DNA from: Siphonodentalium dalli
Lineage: Eukaryota; Mollusca; Scaphopoda; Gadilida; Siphonodentaliidae
DNA length: 64,000 nt
Direction of reading: 5' to 3'
NCBI GenBank assembly: GCA_032622095.1
Contig: CP136068.1
Coordinates: forward strand, 153,787,151 to 153,851,150
Every line of letters starts with the position of its first letter. The first letter of the stretch is position 1. A program made the position numbers and the translations under genes. This document shows positions 45,131 to 57,860 of the stretch, in pieces. A model generated the notes under the pieces. It had not been told where the DNA came from. It saw only the letters and a list, made by a program, of their open reading frames with translations, and did no database searches.

Positions 45131-46701
45131 GAACAGGCTGACTTACACCCGTTATTCCACTGAACAGGCTGACTTACACCCGTTATTCCGTTGAACAGGC
45201 TGACTTACACCCGTTATTCCGCTGAACAGGCTGACTTACACCCGTTATTCCTCTGAACAGGCTGACTTACACCCGTTATTCCGTTGAACAGGCTGACTTA
45301 CACCCGTTATTCCGCTGAACAGGCTGACTTACACCCGTTATTCCACTGAACAGGCTGACTTACACCCGTTATTCCGCTGAACAGGCTGACTTACACCCGT
45401 TATTCCACTGAACAGGCTGACTTACACCCGTTATTCAGAACAGGCTGACTTATACCCGTTATTCCACTGAACAGGCTGACTTACACCAGTTATTCCACTG
45501 AACAGGCTGACTTACACCCGTTATTCCACTGAACAGGCTGACTTACACCCGTTATTCCACTGAACAGGCTGACTTACACCCGTTATTCCACTGAAAAGGC
45601 TGACTTACACCCGTTATTCCGTTGAACAGGCTGACTTACACCCGTTATTCCACTGAACAGGCTGACTTACACCCGTTATTCCGTTGAACAGGCTGACTTA
45701 CACCCGTTATTCCGCTGAACAGGCTGACTTACACCCGTTATTCCGCTGAACAGGCTGACTTACACCCGTTATTCCACTGAACAGGCTGACTTACACCCGT
45801 TATTCAGAACAGGCTGACTTATACCCGTTATTCCACTGAACAGGCTGACTTACACCAGTTATTCCACTGAACAGGCTGACTTACACACGTTATTCCACTG
45901 AACAGGCTGACTTACACCCGCTATTCCACTGAACAGGCTGACTTACACCCGTTATTCCGTTGAACAGGCTGACTTACACCCGTTATTCCACTGAACAGGC
46001 TGACTTACACCCGTTATTCCACTGAACAGGCTGACTTACACCCGTTATTCCACTGAACAGGCTGACTTACACCCGTTATTCCGCTGAACAGGCTGACTTA
46101 CACCCGTTATTCAGAACAGGCTGACTTATACCCGTTATTCCACTGAACAGGCTGACTTACACCAGTTATTCCACTGAACAGGCTGACTTACACACGTTAT
46201 TCCACTGAACAGGCTGACTTACACCCGCTATTCCACTGAACAGGCTGACTTACACCCGTTATTCCGTTGAACAGGCTGACTTACACCCGTTATTCCACTG
46301 AACAGGCTGACTTACACCCGTTATTCCACTGAACAGGCTGACTTACACCCGTTATTCCACTGAACAGGCTGACTTACACCCGTTATTCCGCTGAACAGGC
46401 TGACTTACACCCGTTATTCCACTGAACAGGCTGACTTACACCCGTTATTCAGAACAGGCTGACTTATACCCGTTATTCCACTGAACAGGCTGACTTACAC
46501 CAGTTATTCCACTGAACAGGCTGACTTACACCCGTTATTCCGTTGAACAGGCTGACTTACACCCGTTATTCCACTGAACAGGCTGACTTACACCCGTTAT
46601 TCCGTTGAACAGGCTGACTTACACCCGTTATTCCGCTGAACAGGCTGACTTACACCCGTTATTCCGCTGAACAGGCTGACTTACACCCGTTATTCCACTG
46701 A
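42011..46701. repeat. 2,391-bp tandem duplication inside the array
   Basis: Copy 1 (about 42,011-44,310) and copy 2 (about 44,402-46,701) share four private mutations at one exact offset. These are TGATCAGG at 42,531 and 44,922; TGAAAAGG at 43,201 and 45,592; and CCCGCTATT at 43,530 and 45,921 and again at 43,837 and 46,228. All differ by 2,391 bp. The two CCCGCTATT units within each copy are 307 bp apart (9 long plus 1 short unit), so an older ten-unit duplication is nested inside. The copies look almost identical, so the event is recent or maintained by conversion. An assembly duplication must be excluded. Confidence 0.92.
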
Positions 46702-48479
46702 ACAGGCTGACTTACACCAGTTATTCCGCTGAACAGGCTGACTTACACCCGTTATTCCGCTGAACAGGCTGACTTATACCCGTTATTCCACTGAACAGGC
46801 TGACTTACACCAGTTATTCCACTGAACAGGCTGACTTACACCAGTTATTCCGCTGAACAGGCTGACTTACACCCGTTATTCCGCTGAACAGGCTGACTTA
46901 CACCCGTTATTCCGCTGAACAGGCTGACTTACACCCGTTATTCCACTGAACAGGCTGACTTATACCCGTTATTCCGCTGAACAGGCTGACTTATACCCGT
47001 TATTCCACTGAACAGGCTGACTTACACCAGTTATTCCGCTGAACAGGCTGACTTACACCCGTTATTCCGCTGAACAGGCTGACTTATACCCGTTATTCCA
47101 CTGAACAGGCTGACTTACACCAGTTATTCCACTGAACAGGCTGACTTACACCCGTTATTCCGTTGAACAGGCTGACTTACACCCGTTATTCCACTGAACA
47201 GGCTGACTTACACCCGTTATTCCGTTGAACAGGCTGACTTACACCCGTTATTCCACTGAACAGGCTGACTTACACCAGTTATTCCACTGAACAGGCTGAC
47301 TTACACCCGTTATTCCACTGAACAGGCTGACTTACACCCGTTATTCCACTGAACAGGCTGACTTACACCCGTTATTCCGTTGAACAGGCTGACTTACACC
47401 CGTTATTCCACTGAACAGGCTGACTTACACCCGTTATTCCACTGAACAGGCTGACTTACACCCGTTATTCCACTGAACAGGCTGACTTACACCCGTTATT
47501 CCACTGAACAGGCTGACTTACACCCGTTATTCCACTGAACAGGCTGACTTACACCCGTTATTCCACTGAACAGGCTGACTTACACCCGTTATTCCACTGA
47601 ACAGGCTGACTTACACCCGTTATTCAGAACAGGCTGACTTATACCCGTTATTCCACTGAACAGGCTGACTTACACCAGTTATTCCACTGAACAGGCTGAC
47701 TTACACCCGTTATTCCGTTGAACAGGCTGACTTACACCCGTTATTCCACTGAACAGGCTGACTTACACCCGTTATTCCGTTGAACAGGCTGACTTACACC
47801 CGTTATTCCACTGAACAGGCTGACTTACACCAGTTATTCCACTGAACAGGCTGACTTACACCCGTTATTCCACTGAACAGGCTGACTTACACCCGTTATT
47901 CCACTGAACAGGCTGACTTACACCAGTTATTCCACTGAACAGGCTGACTTACACCCGTTATTCCGTTGAACAGGCTGACTTACACCCGTTATTCCGTTGA
48001 ACAGGCTGACTTACACCCGTTATTCCACTGAACAGGCTGACTTACACCAGTTATTCCACTGAACAGGCTGACTTACACCCGTTATTCCACTGAACAGGCT
48101 GACTTATACCCGTTATTCAGAACAGGCTGACTTACACCCGTTATTCCACTGAACAGGCTGACTTACACCCGTTATTCAGAACAGGCTGACTTACACCAGT
48201 TATTCCGTTGAACAGGCTGACTTACACCCGTTATTCCACTGAACAGGCTGACTTACACCCGTTATTCAGAACAGGCTGACTTACACCAGTTATTCCGTTG
48301 AACAGGCTGACTTACACCCGTTATTCAGAACAGGCTGACTTACACCCGTTATTCCACTGAACAGGCTGACTTACACCCGTTATTCCACTGAACAGGCTGA
48401 CTTATACCCGTTATTCAGAACAGGCTGACTTACACCCGTTATTCCACTGAACAGGCTGACTTACACCCGTTATTCAGAA

Positions 48480-51400
48480 CAGGCTGACTTACACCCGTTA
48501 TCCCACTGAACAGGCTGACTTACACCCGTTATTCCACTGAACAGGCTGACTTACACCCGTTATTCCGCTGAACAGGCTGACTTACACCCGTTATTCCGCT
48601 GAACAGGCTGACTTACACCCGTTATTCCGTTGAACAGGCTGACTTACACCCGTTATTCCGCTGAACAGGCTGACTTACACCCGTTATTCCGTTGAACAGG
48701 CTGACTTACACCCGTTATTCCGCTGAACAGGCTGACTTACACCCGTTATTCCGTTGAACAGGCTGACTTACACCCGTTATTCCGTTGAACAGGCTGACTT
48801 ACACCCGTTATTCCGCTGAACAGGCTGACTTACACCCGTTATTCCGTTGAACAGGCTGACTTACACCCGTTATTCCGCTGAACAGGCTGACTTACACCCG
48901 TTATTCCGTTGAACAGGCTGACTTACACCCGTTATTCCGCTGAACAGGCTGACTTACACCCGTTATTCCGCTGAACAGGCTGACTTACACCCGTTATTCC
49001 TCTGAACAGGCTGACTTACACCCGTTATTCCACTGAACAGGCTGACTTACACCCGTTATTCCGTTGAACAGGCTGACTTACACCCGTTATTCCACTGAAC
49101 AGGCTGACTTACACCCGTTATTCCGTTGAACAGGCTGACTTACACCCGTTATTCCTCTGAACAGGCTGACTTACACCCGTTATTCCGCTGAACAGGCTGA
49201 CTTACACCAGTTATTCCGTTGAACAGGCTGACTTACACCCGTTATTCCGCTGAACAGGCTGACTTACACCCGTTATTCCGCTGAACAGGCTGACTTACAC
49301 CCGTTATTCCTCTGAACAGGCTGACTTACACCCGTTATTCCACTGAACAGGCTGACTTACACCCGTTATTCCGTTGAACAGGCTGACTTACACCCGTTAT
49401 TCCACTGAACAGGCTGACTTACACCCGTTATTCCGTTGAACAGGCTGACTTACACCCGTTATTCCTCTGAACAGGCTGACTTACACCCGTTATTCCGCTG
49501 AACAGGCTGACTTACACCCGTGATTCCACTGAACAGGCTGACTTACACCCGTTATTCAGAACAGGCTGACTTACACCCGTTATCCCACTGAACAGGCTGA
49601 CTTACACCAGTTATTCCACTGAACAGGCTGACTTACACCCGTTATCCCACTGAACAGGCTGACTTACACCCGTTATCCCACTGAACAGGCTGACTTACAC
49701 CAGTTATTCCACTGAACAGGCTGACTTACACCCGTTATTCCGCTGAACAGGCTGACTTACACCCGTTATCCCACTGAACAGGCTGACTTACACCAGTTAT
49801 TCCACTGAACAGGCTGACTTACACCCGTTATTCCGCTGAACAGGCTGACTTACACCCGTTATCCCACTGAACAGGCTGACTTACACCCGTTATCCCACTG
49901 AACAGGCTGACTTACACCCGTTATTCCTCTGAACAGGCTGACTTACACCCGTTATTCCGCTGAACAGGCTGACTTACACCCGTTATTCCACTGAACAGGC
50001 TGACTTACACCCGTTATCCCACTGAACAGGCTGACTTACACCCGTTATTCAGAACAGGCTGACTTACACCCGTTATCCCACTGAACAGGCTGACTTACAC
50101 CAGTTATTCCGCTGAACAGGCTGACTTACACCCGTTATCCCACTGAACAGGCTGACTTACACCCGTTATCCCACTGAACAGGCTGACTTACACCCGTTAT
50201 CCCACTGAACAGGCTGACTTACACCAGTTATTCCACTGAACAGGCTGACTTACACCAGTTATTCCGTTGAACAGGCTGACTTACACCCGTTATTCCTCTG
50301 AACAGGCTGACTTACACCCGTTATTCCGCTGAACAGGCTGACTTACACCCGTTATCCCACTGAACAGGCTGACTTACACCAGTTATTCCACTGAACAGGC
50401 TGACTTACACCAGTTATTCCGTTGAACAGGCTGACTTACACCCGTTATCCCACTGAACAGGCTGACTTACACCAGTTATTCCACTGAACAGGCTGACTTA
50501 CACCCGTTATTCCTCTGAACAGGCTGACTTACACCCGTTATTCCGCTGAACAGGCTGACTTACACCCGTTATTCCACTGAACAGGCTGACTTACACCCGT
50601 TATTCAGAACAGGCTGACTTACACCAGTTATTCCACTGAACAGGCTGACTTACACCCGTTATTCCTCTGAACAGGCTGACTTACACCCGTTATTCCGCTG
50701 AACAGGCTGACTTACACCCGTTATCCCACTGAACAGGCTGACTTACACCAGTTATTCCACTGAACAGGCTGACTTACACCCGTTATTCCTCTGAACAGGC
50801 TGACTTACACCCGTTATTCCGCTGAACAGGCTGACTTACACCCGTTATCCCACTGAACAGGCTGACTTACACCAGTTATTCCACTGAACAGGCTGACTTA
50901 CACCAGTTATTCCGTTGAACAGGCTGACTTACACCCGTTATTCCTCTGAACAGGCTGACTTACACCCGTTATTCCGTTGAACAGGCTGACTTACACCCGT
51001 TATTCCTCTGAACAGGCTGACTTACACCCGTTATTCCGTTGAACAGACTGACTTATACCCGTTATTCCGCTGAACAGGCTGACTTACACCAGTTATTCCG
51101 TTGAACAGGCTGACTTACACCCGTTATTCCTCTGAACAGGCTGACTTACACCCGTTATTCCGTTGAACAGACTGACTTATACCCGTTATTCCGCTGAACA
51201 GGCTGACTTACACCCGTTATTCCACTGAACAGGCTGACTTACACCAGTTATTCCACTGAACAGGCTGACTTACACCCGTTATTCCGTTGAACAGGCTGAC
51301 TTACACCCGTTATTCCGCTGAACAGGCTGACTTACACCCGTTATTCCGTTGAACAGGCTGACTTACACCCGTTATTCAGAACAGGCTGACTTATACCCGT

Positions 51401-54400
51401 TATTCCGCTGAACAGGCTGACTTACACCAGTTATTCCGTTGAACAGGCTGACTTACACCCGTTATTCCTCTGAACAGGCTGACTTACACCCGTTATTCCG
51501 TTGAACAGACTGACTTATACCCGTTATTCCGCTGAACAGGCTGACTTACACCCGTTATTCCGTTGAACAGGCTGACTTATACCCGTTATTCCGCTGAACA
51601 GGCTGACTTACACCCGTTATTCCGTTGAACAGGCTGACTTATACCCGTTATTCCGCTGAACAGGCTGACTTACACCCGTTATTCCGTTGAACAGGCTGAC
51701 TTACACCCGTTATTCCGTTGAACAGGCTGACTTACACCCGTTATTCCGCTGAACAGGCTGACTTACACCCGTTATTCCGTTGAACAGGCTGACTTACACC
51801 CGTTATTCCGTTGAACAGGCTGACTTACACCCGTTATTCCGCTGAACAGGCTGACTTACACCCGTTATTCCGTTGAACAGGCTGACTTACACCCGTTATT
51901 CCGTTGAACAGGCTGACTTACACCCGTTATTCCGCTGAACAGGCTGACTTACACCCGTTATTCCGTTGAACAGGCTGACTTATACCCGTTATTCCACTGA
52001 ACAGGCTGACTTACACCCGTTATTCCGTTGAACAGGCTGACTTACACCCGTTATTCCGTTGAACAGGCTGACTTACACCCGTTATTCCGTTGAACAGGCT
52101 GACTTACACCCGTTATTCCTCTGAACAGGCTGACTTACACCCGTTATTCCGTTGAACAGGCTGACTTACACCCGTTATTCCGCTGAACAGGCTGACTTAC
52201 ACCCGTTATTCCACTGAACAGGCTGACTTATACCCGTTATTCAGAACAGGCTGACTTACACCCGTTATTCAGAACAGGCTGACTTACACCCGTTATCCCA
52301 CTGAACAGGCTGACTTACACCCGTTATTCCGTTGAACAGGCTGACTTACACCCGTTATTCCACTGAACAGGCTGACTTACACCCGTTATTCCTCTGAACA
52401 GGCTGACTTACACCCGTTATTCCTCTGAACAGGCTGACTTACACCAGTTATTCCACTGAACAGGCTGACTTACACCCGTTATTCCGTTGAACAGGCTGAC
52501 TTACACCCGTTATTCCTCTGAACAGGCTGACTTACACCCGTTATTCCACTGAACAGGCTGACTTACACCCGTTATTCCTCTGAACAGGCTGACTTACACC
52601 CGTTATTCCACTGAACAGGCTGACTTACACCCGTTATTCCTCTGAACAGGCTGACTTACACCCGTTATTCCACTGAACAGGCTGACTTACACCAGTTATT
52701 CCACTGAACAGGCTGACTTACACCCGTTATTCCTCTGAACAGGCTGACTTACACCCGTTATTCCTCTGAACAGGCTGACTTACACCAGTTATTCCACTGA
52801 ACAGGCTGACTTACACCCGTTATTCAGAACAGGCTGACTTACACCCGTTATCCCACTGAACAGGCTGACTTACACCCGTTATTCCGTTGAACAGGCTGAC
52901 TTACACCCGTTATTCAGAACAGGCTGACTTACACCAGTTATTCCACTAAACAGGCTGACTTACACCCGTTATCCCACTGAACAGGCTGACTTACACCCGT
53001 TATTCCGTTGAACAGACTGACTTACACCCGTTATTCAGAACAGGCTGACTTACACCCGTTATTCCGTTGAACAGGCTGACTTACACCCGTTATTCCGTTG
53101 AACAGGCTGACTTACACCCGTTATTCAGAACAGGCTGACTTACACCCGTTATCCCACTGAACAGGCTGACTTACACCCGTTATTCCGTTGAACAGGCTGA
53201 CTTACACCCGTTATTCTGTTGAACAGGCTGACTTACACCCGTTATTCCACTGAACAGGCTGACTTACACCCGTTATTCCACTGAACAGGCTGACTTACAC
53301 CCGTTATTCCGCTGAACAGGCTGACTTACACCCGTTATTCCTCTGAACAGGCTGACTTACACCCGTTATTCCTCTGAACAGGCTGACTTACACCAGTTAT
53401 TCCACTGAACAGGCTGACTTACACCCGTTATTCCGTTGAACAGGCTGACTTACACCCGTTATTCCGCTGAACAGGCTGACTTACACCCGTTATTCCACTG
53501 AACAGGCTGACTTACACCCGTTATTCCGTTGAACAGGCTGACTTACACCCGTTATTCCGTTGAACAGGCTGACTTACACCAGTCATTCCACTGAACAGGC
53601 TGACTTACACCCGTTATTCCGTTGAACAGGCTGACTTACACCCGTTATTCCGCTGAACAGGCTGACTTACACCCGTTATTCCTCTGAACAGGCTGACTTA
53701 CACCCGTTATTCCTCTGAACAGGCTGACTTACACCAGTTATTCCACTGAACAGGCTGACTTACACCCGTTATTCCGTTGAACAGGCTGACTTACACCCGT
53801 TATTCCGTTGAACAGGCTGACTTACACCAGTTATTCCACTGAACAGGCTGACTTACACCCGTTATTCCACTGAACAGGCTGACTTACACCCGTTATTCCA
53901 CTGAACAGGCTGACTTACACCCGTTATTCCGTTGAACAGGCTGACTTACACCCGTTATTCCACTGAACAGGCTGACTTACACCCGTTATTCCTCTGAACA
54001 GGCTGACTTACACCAGTTATTCCACTGAACAGGCTGACTTATACCCGTTATTCCACTGAACAGGCTGACTTACACCCGTTATTCCGTTGAACAGGCTGAC
54101 TTACACCCGTTATTCCGCTGAACAGGCTGACTTACACCCGTTATTCCTCTGAACAGGCTGACTTACACCCGTTATTCCTCTGAACAGGCTGACTTACACC
54201 AGTTATTCCACTGAACAGGCTGACTTATACCCGTTATTCCGTTGAACAGGCTGACTTACACCCGTTATTCCGTTGAACAGGCTGACTTACACCAGTTATT
54301 CCACTGAACAGGCTGACTTACACCCGTTATTCCGTTGAACAGGCTGACTTACACCCGTTATTCCGTTGAACAGGCTGACTTACACCAGTTATTCCACTGA

Positions 54401-57400
54401 ACAGGCTGACTTACACCCGTTATTCCACTGAACAGGCTGACTTACACCAGTTATTCCACTGAACAGGCTGACTTACACCCGTTATTCCGTTGAACAGGCT
54501 GACTTACACCCGTTATTCCGCTGAACAGGCTGACTTACACCCGTTATTCCTCTGAACAGGCTGACTTACACCCGTTATTCCTCTGAACAGGCTGACTTAC
54601 ACCAGTTATTCCACTGAACAGGCTGACTTACACCCGTTATTCCGTTGAACAGGCTGACTTACACCCGTTATTCCGTTGAACAGGCTGACTTACACCAGTT
54701 ATTCCACTGAACAGGCTGACTTACACCCGTTATTCCACTGAACAGGCTGACTTACACCCGTTATTCCACTGAACAGGCTGACTTACACCCGTTATTCCGT
54801 TGAACAGGCTGACTTACACCCGTTATTCCACTGAACAGGCTGACTTACACCCGTTATTCCTCTGAACAGGCTGACTTACACCAGTTATTCCACTGAACAG
54901 GCTGACTTATACCCGTTATTCCACTGAACAGGCTGACTTACACCCGTTATTCCGTTGAACAGGCTGACTTACACCCGTTATTCCGCTGAACAGGCTGACT
55001 TACACCCGTTATTCCTCTGAACAGGCTGACTTACACCCGTTATTCCTCTGAACAGGCTGACTTACACCAGTTATTCCACTGAACAGGCTGACTTATACCC
55101 GTTATTCCGTTGAACAGGCTGACTTACACCCGTTATTCCGTTGAACAGGCTGACTTACACCAGTTATTCCACTGAACAGGCTGACTTACACCCGTTATTC
55201 CGTTGAACAGGCTGACTTACACCCGTTATTCCGTTGAACAGGCTGACTTACACCAGTTATTCCACTGAACAGGCTGACTTACACCCGTTATTCCACTGAA
55301 CAGGCTGACTTACACCCGTTATTCCACTGAACAGGCTGACTTACACCCGTTATTCCGTTGAACAGGCTGACTTACACCCGTTATCCCACTGAACAGGCTG
55401 ACTTACACCCGTTATTCCACTGAACAGGCTGACTTACACCCGTTATCCCACTGAACAGGCTGACTTACACCCGTTATTCCACTGAACAGGCTGACTTACA
55501 CCCGTTATTCCGTTGAACAGGCTGACTTACACCCGTTATTCCACTGAACAGGCTGACTTACACCCGTTATTCCACTGAACAGGCTGACTTACACCAGTTA
55601 TTCCACTGAACAGGCTGACTTACACCCGTTATTCCACTGAACAGGCTGACTTACACCCGTTATTCCGTTGAACAGGCTGACTTACACCCGTTATTCCACT
55701 GAACAGGCTGACTTACACCCGTTATTCCGTTGAACAGGCTGACTTACACCAGTTATTCCACTGAACAGGCTGACTTACACCCGTTATTCCACTGAACAGG
55801 CTGACTTACACCAGTTATTCCACTGAACAGGCTGACTTACACCCGTTATTCCGTTGAACAGGCTGACTTACACCCGTTATTCCGCTGAACAGGCTGACTT
55901 ACACCCGTTATTCCTCTGAACAGGCTGACTTACACCCGTTATTCCTCTGAACAGGCTGACTTACACCAGTTATTCCACTGAACAGGCTGACTTACACCCG
56001 TTATCCCACTGAACAGGCTGACTTACACCCGTTATTCCACTGAACAGGCTGACTTACACCCGTTATTCCGTTGAACAGGCTGACTTACACCCGTTATCCC
56101 ACTGAACAGGCTGACTTACACCCGTTATTCCACTGAACAGGCTGACTTACACCAGTTATTCCACTGAACAGGCTGACTTACACCCGTTATTCCGTTGAAC
56201 AGGCTGACTTACACCAGTTATTCCGCTGAACAGGCTGACTACACCCGTTATTCCTCTGAACAGGCTGACTTACACCCGTTATTCCACTGAACAGGCTGAC
56301 TTACACCAGTTATTCCACTGAACAGGCTGACTTACACCCGTTATCCCACTGAACAGGCTGACTTACACCCGTTATTCCACTGAACAGGCTGACTTACACC
56401 CGTTATTCCGTTGAACAGGCTGACTTACACCCGTTATCCCACTGAACAGGCTGACTTACACCCGTTATTCCACTGAACAGGCTGACTTACACCCGTTATC
56501 CCACTGAACAGGCTGACTTACACCCGTTATTCCACTGAACAGGCTGACTTACACCCGTTATTCCGTTGAACAGGCTGACTTACACCAGTTATTCCACTGA
56601 ACAGGCTGACTTACACCCGTTATTCCGTTGAACAGGCTGACTTACACCCGTTATTCCGCTGAACAGGCTGACTACACCCGTTATTCCTCTGAACAGGCTG
56701 ACTTACACCCGTTATTCCTCTGAACAGGCTGACTTACACCAGTTATTCCACTGAACAGGCTGACTTACACCCGTTATTCCGTTGAACAGGCTGACTTACA
56801 CCAGTTATTCCACTGAACAGGCTGACTTACACCCGTTATCCCACTGAACAGGCTGACTTACACCCGTTATCCCACTGAACAGGCTGACTTACACCCGTTA
56901 TTCCACTGAACAGGCTGACTTACACCCGTTATCCCACTGAACAGGCTGACTTACACCCGTTATTCCACTGAACAGGCTGACTTACACCCGTTATTCCGTT
57001 GAACAGGCTGACTTACACCAGTTATTCCACTGAACAGGCTGACTTACACCCGTTATTCCGTTGAACAGGCTGACTTACACCAGTTATTCCACTGAACAGG
57101 CTGACTTACACCCGTTATTCCGTTGAACAGGCTGACTTACACCAGTTATTCCACTGAACAGGCTGACTTTCACCCGTTATTCCGTTGAACAGGCTGACTT
57201 ACACCAGTTATTCCACTGAACAGGCTGACTTACACCCGTTATCCCACTGAACAGGCTGACTTACACCCGTTATCCCACTGAACAGGCTGACTTACACCCG
57301 TTATTCCACTGAACAGGCTGACTTACACCCGTTATCCCACTGAACAGGCTGACTTACACCCGTTATTCCACTGAACAGGCTGACTTACACCCGTTATTCC

Positions 57401-57748
57401 ACTGAACAGGCTGACTTACACCCGTTATTCCACTGAACAGGCTGACTTACACCCGTTATTCCACTGAACAGGCTGACTTACACCCGTTATTCCACTGAAC
57501 AGGCTGACTTACACCCGTTATTCCACTGAACAGGCTGACTTATACCCGTTATTCCACTGAACAGGCTGACTTACACCCGTTATTCCACTGAACAGGCTGA
57601 CTTACACCCGTTATTCCACTGAACAGGCTGACTTACACCCGTTATCACACTGAACAGGCTGACTTACACCCGTTATTCCACTGAACAGGCTGACTTATAC
57701 CCGTTATTCCACTGAACAGGCTGACTTATACCCGTTATTCCGTTGAAC
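48480..57748. repeat. Array zone I: CCTCTG tails and TATCCC units
   Basis: Long units dominate and short units become scarce after about 53,200. CCTCTG tails and TATCCCACTG units cluster here. A 310-bp block (10 long units) repeats at about 48,960 and 49,270. The series CCGTTG, CCGCTG, CCTCTG, CCTCTG, CAG-CCACTG recurs around 53,290, 53,650, 54,110, 54,520, 54,980 and 55,870. Two 30-bp units with GACTACACC lie at 56,241 and 56,674, 433 bp apart. Apart from these I saw no length other than 28 or 31. GAACAGACTG markers at 51,047, 51,171 and 51,509 are 124 and 338 bp apart. Confidence 0.82.
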
Positions 57749-57826
57749 GGCGCGAGCCATAGTGAAAACTTACCAATTTTACCCGTTAATAGGAGTTTAT
57801 AGAATCTTTTGATAAAATAGTGCCAT
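57727..57826 (+). repeat. Array right edge and adjoining dispersed-repeat module (copy 1)
   Basis: The last array unit reads TATACCCGTTATTCCGTTG and runs straight into GGCGCGAGCC and then a non-repeated stretch ending ATAGTGCCA. By eye the whole segment aligns at about 70% with 62,479-62,574 in the same orientation. Shared blocks include TATACCCGT, GTTGAA, GCGRGCCA, TTACCAA, TATAGAA and AAATAGTGCCA. The array boundary is sharp, with no decay of the terminal units. The terminal unit carries the TTATAC and CCGTTG states, the ones closest to copy 2. Confidence 0.7.
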
Positions 57827-57860
57827 GCTGGACTGATTTCGTCTTGAAATAACTTCATAT

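Larger units (their letters stand above)
1..57748. repeat. Giant 28/31-bp minisatellite array, left end outside the window
   Basis: This is an uninterrupted head-to-tail array with one orientation throughout. The long unit reads AACAGGCTGACTTACACCCG followed by TTATTCCACTG (31 bp). The short unit ends TTATTCAG (28 bp). The two lengths are interspersed everywhere. Variable sites are GCTG[A/C/G]CTT, TTA[C/T]AC, the triplet before TTATT (CCG, ACG, TCG, CAG, or T-CCG), TATT versus TATC, and the tail (CCACTG, CCACAG, CCACGG, CCACCG, CTACTG, CCGTTG, CCGCTG, CCTCTG, CAG). The long unit is about 48% GC with C twice as frequent as G on this strand. Both lengths equal 1 modulo 3, so reading frames rotate. 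TGA on the plus strand and TAA on the minus strand then close most frames within a few units. No insertion of other DNA was seen. Copy number is bounded by 57,748/31 and 57,748/28. True length depends on the assembly. Confidence 0.98.

Noticed and set aside
1-57748. The array as a CRISPR array
   Set aside because: There are no unique spacers. The units are contiguous head-to-tail copies, the variants sit at fixed sites, and the setting looks eukaryotic.
1-57748. The array as a coding repeat protein such as a silk or mucin
   Set aside because: Unit lengths of 28 and 31 rotate frames, and TGA or TAA appears in all frames. Only C-type short units of zone A are stop-free on the plus strand, and only in short runs.
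1-57748. A CENP-B box in each unit
   Set aside because: The minus strand has TTCAGTGGAATAACGGG, which resembles TTCG-n4-A-n2-CGGG. It is two bases too long in long units and one too short in short units, and it lacks the TTCG G. A centromeric role is not supported by this motif.
1-57748. A telomeric array
   Set aside because: The unit contains no TTAGGG-like G-rich motif, and the array abuts ordinary repeat-rich DNA on the right.
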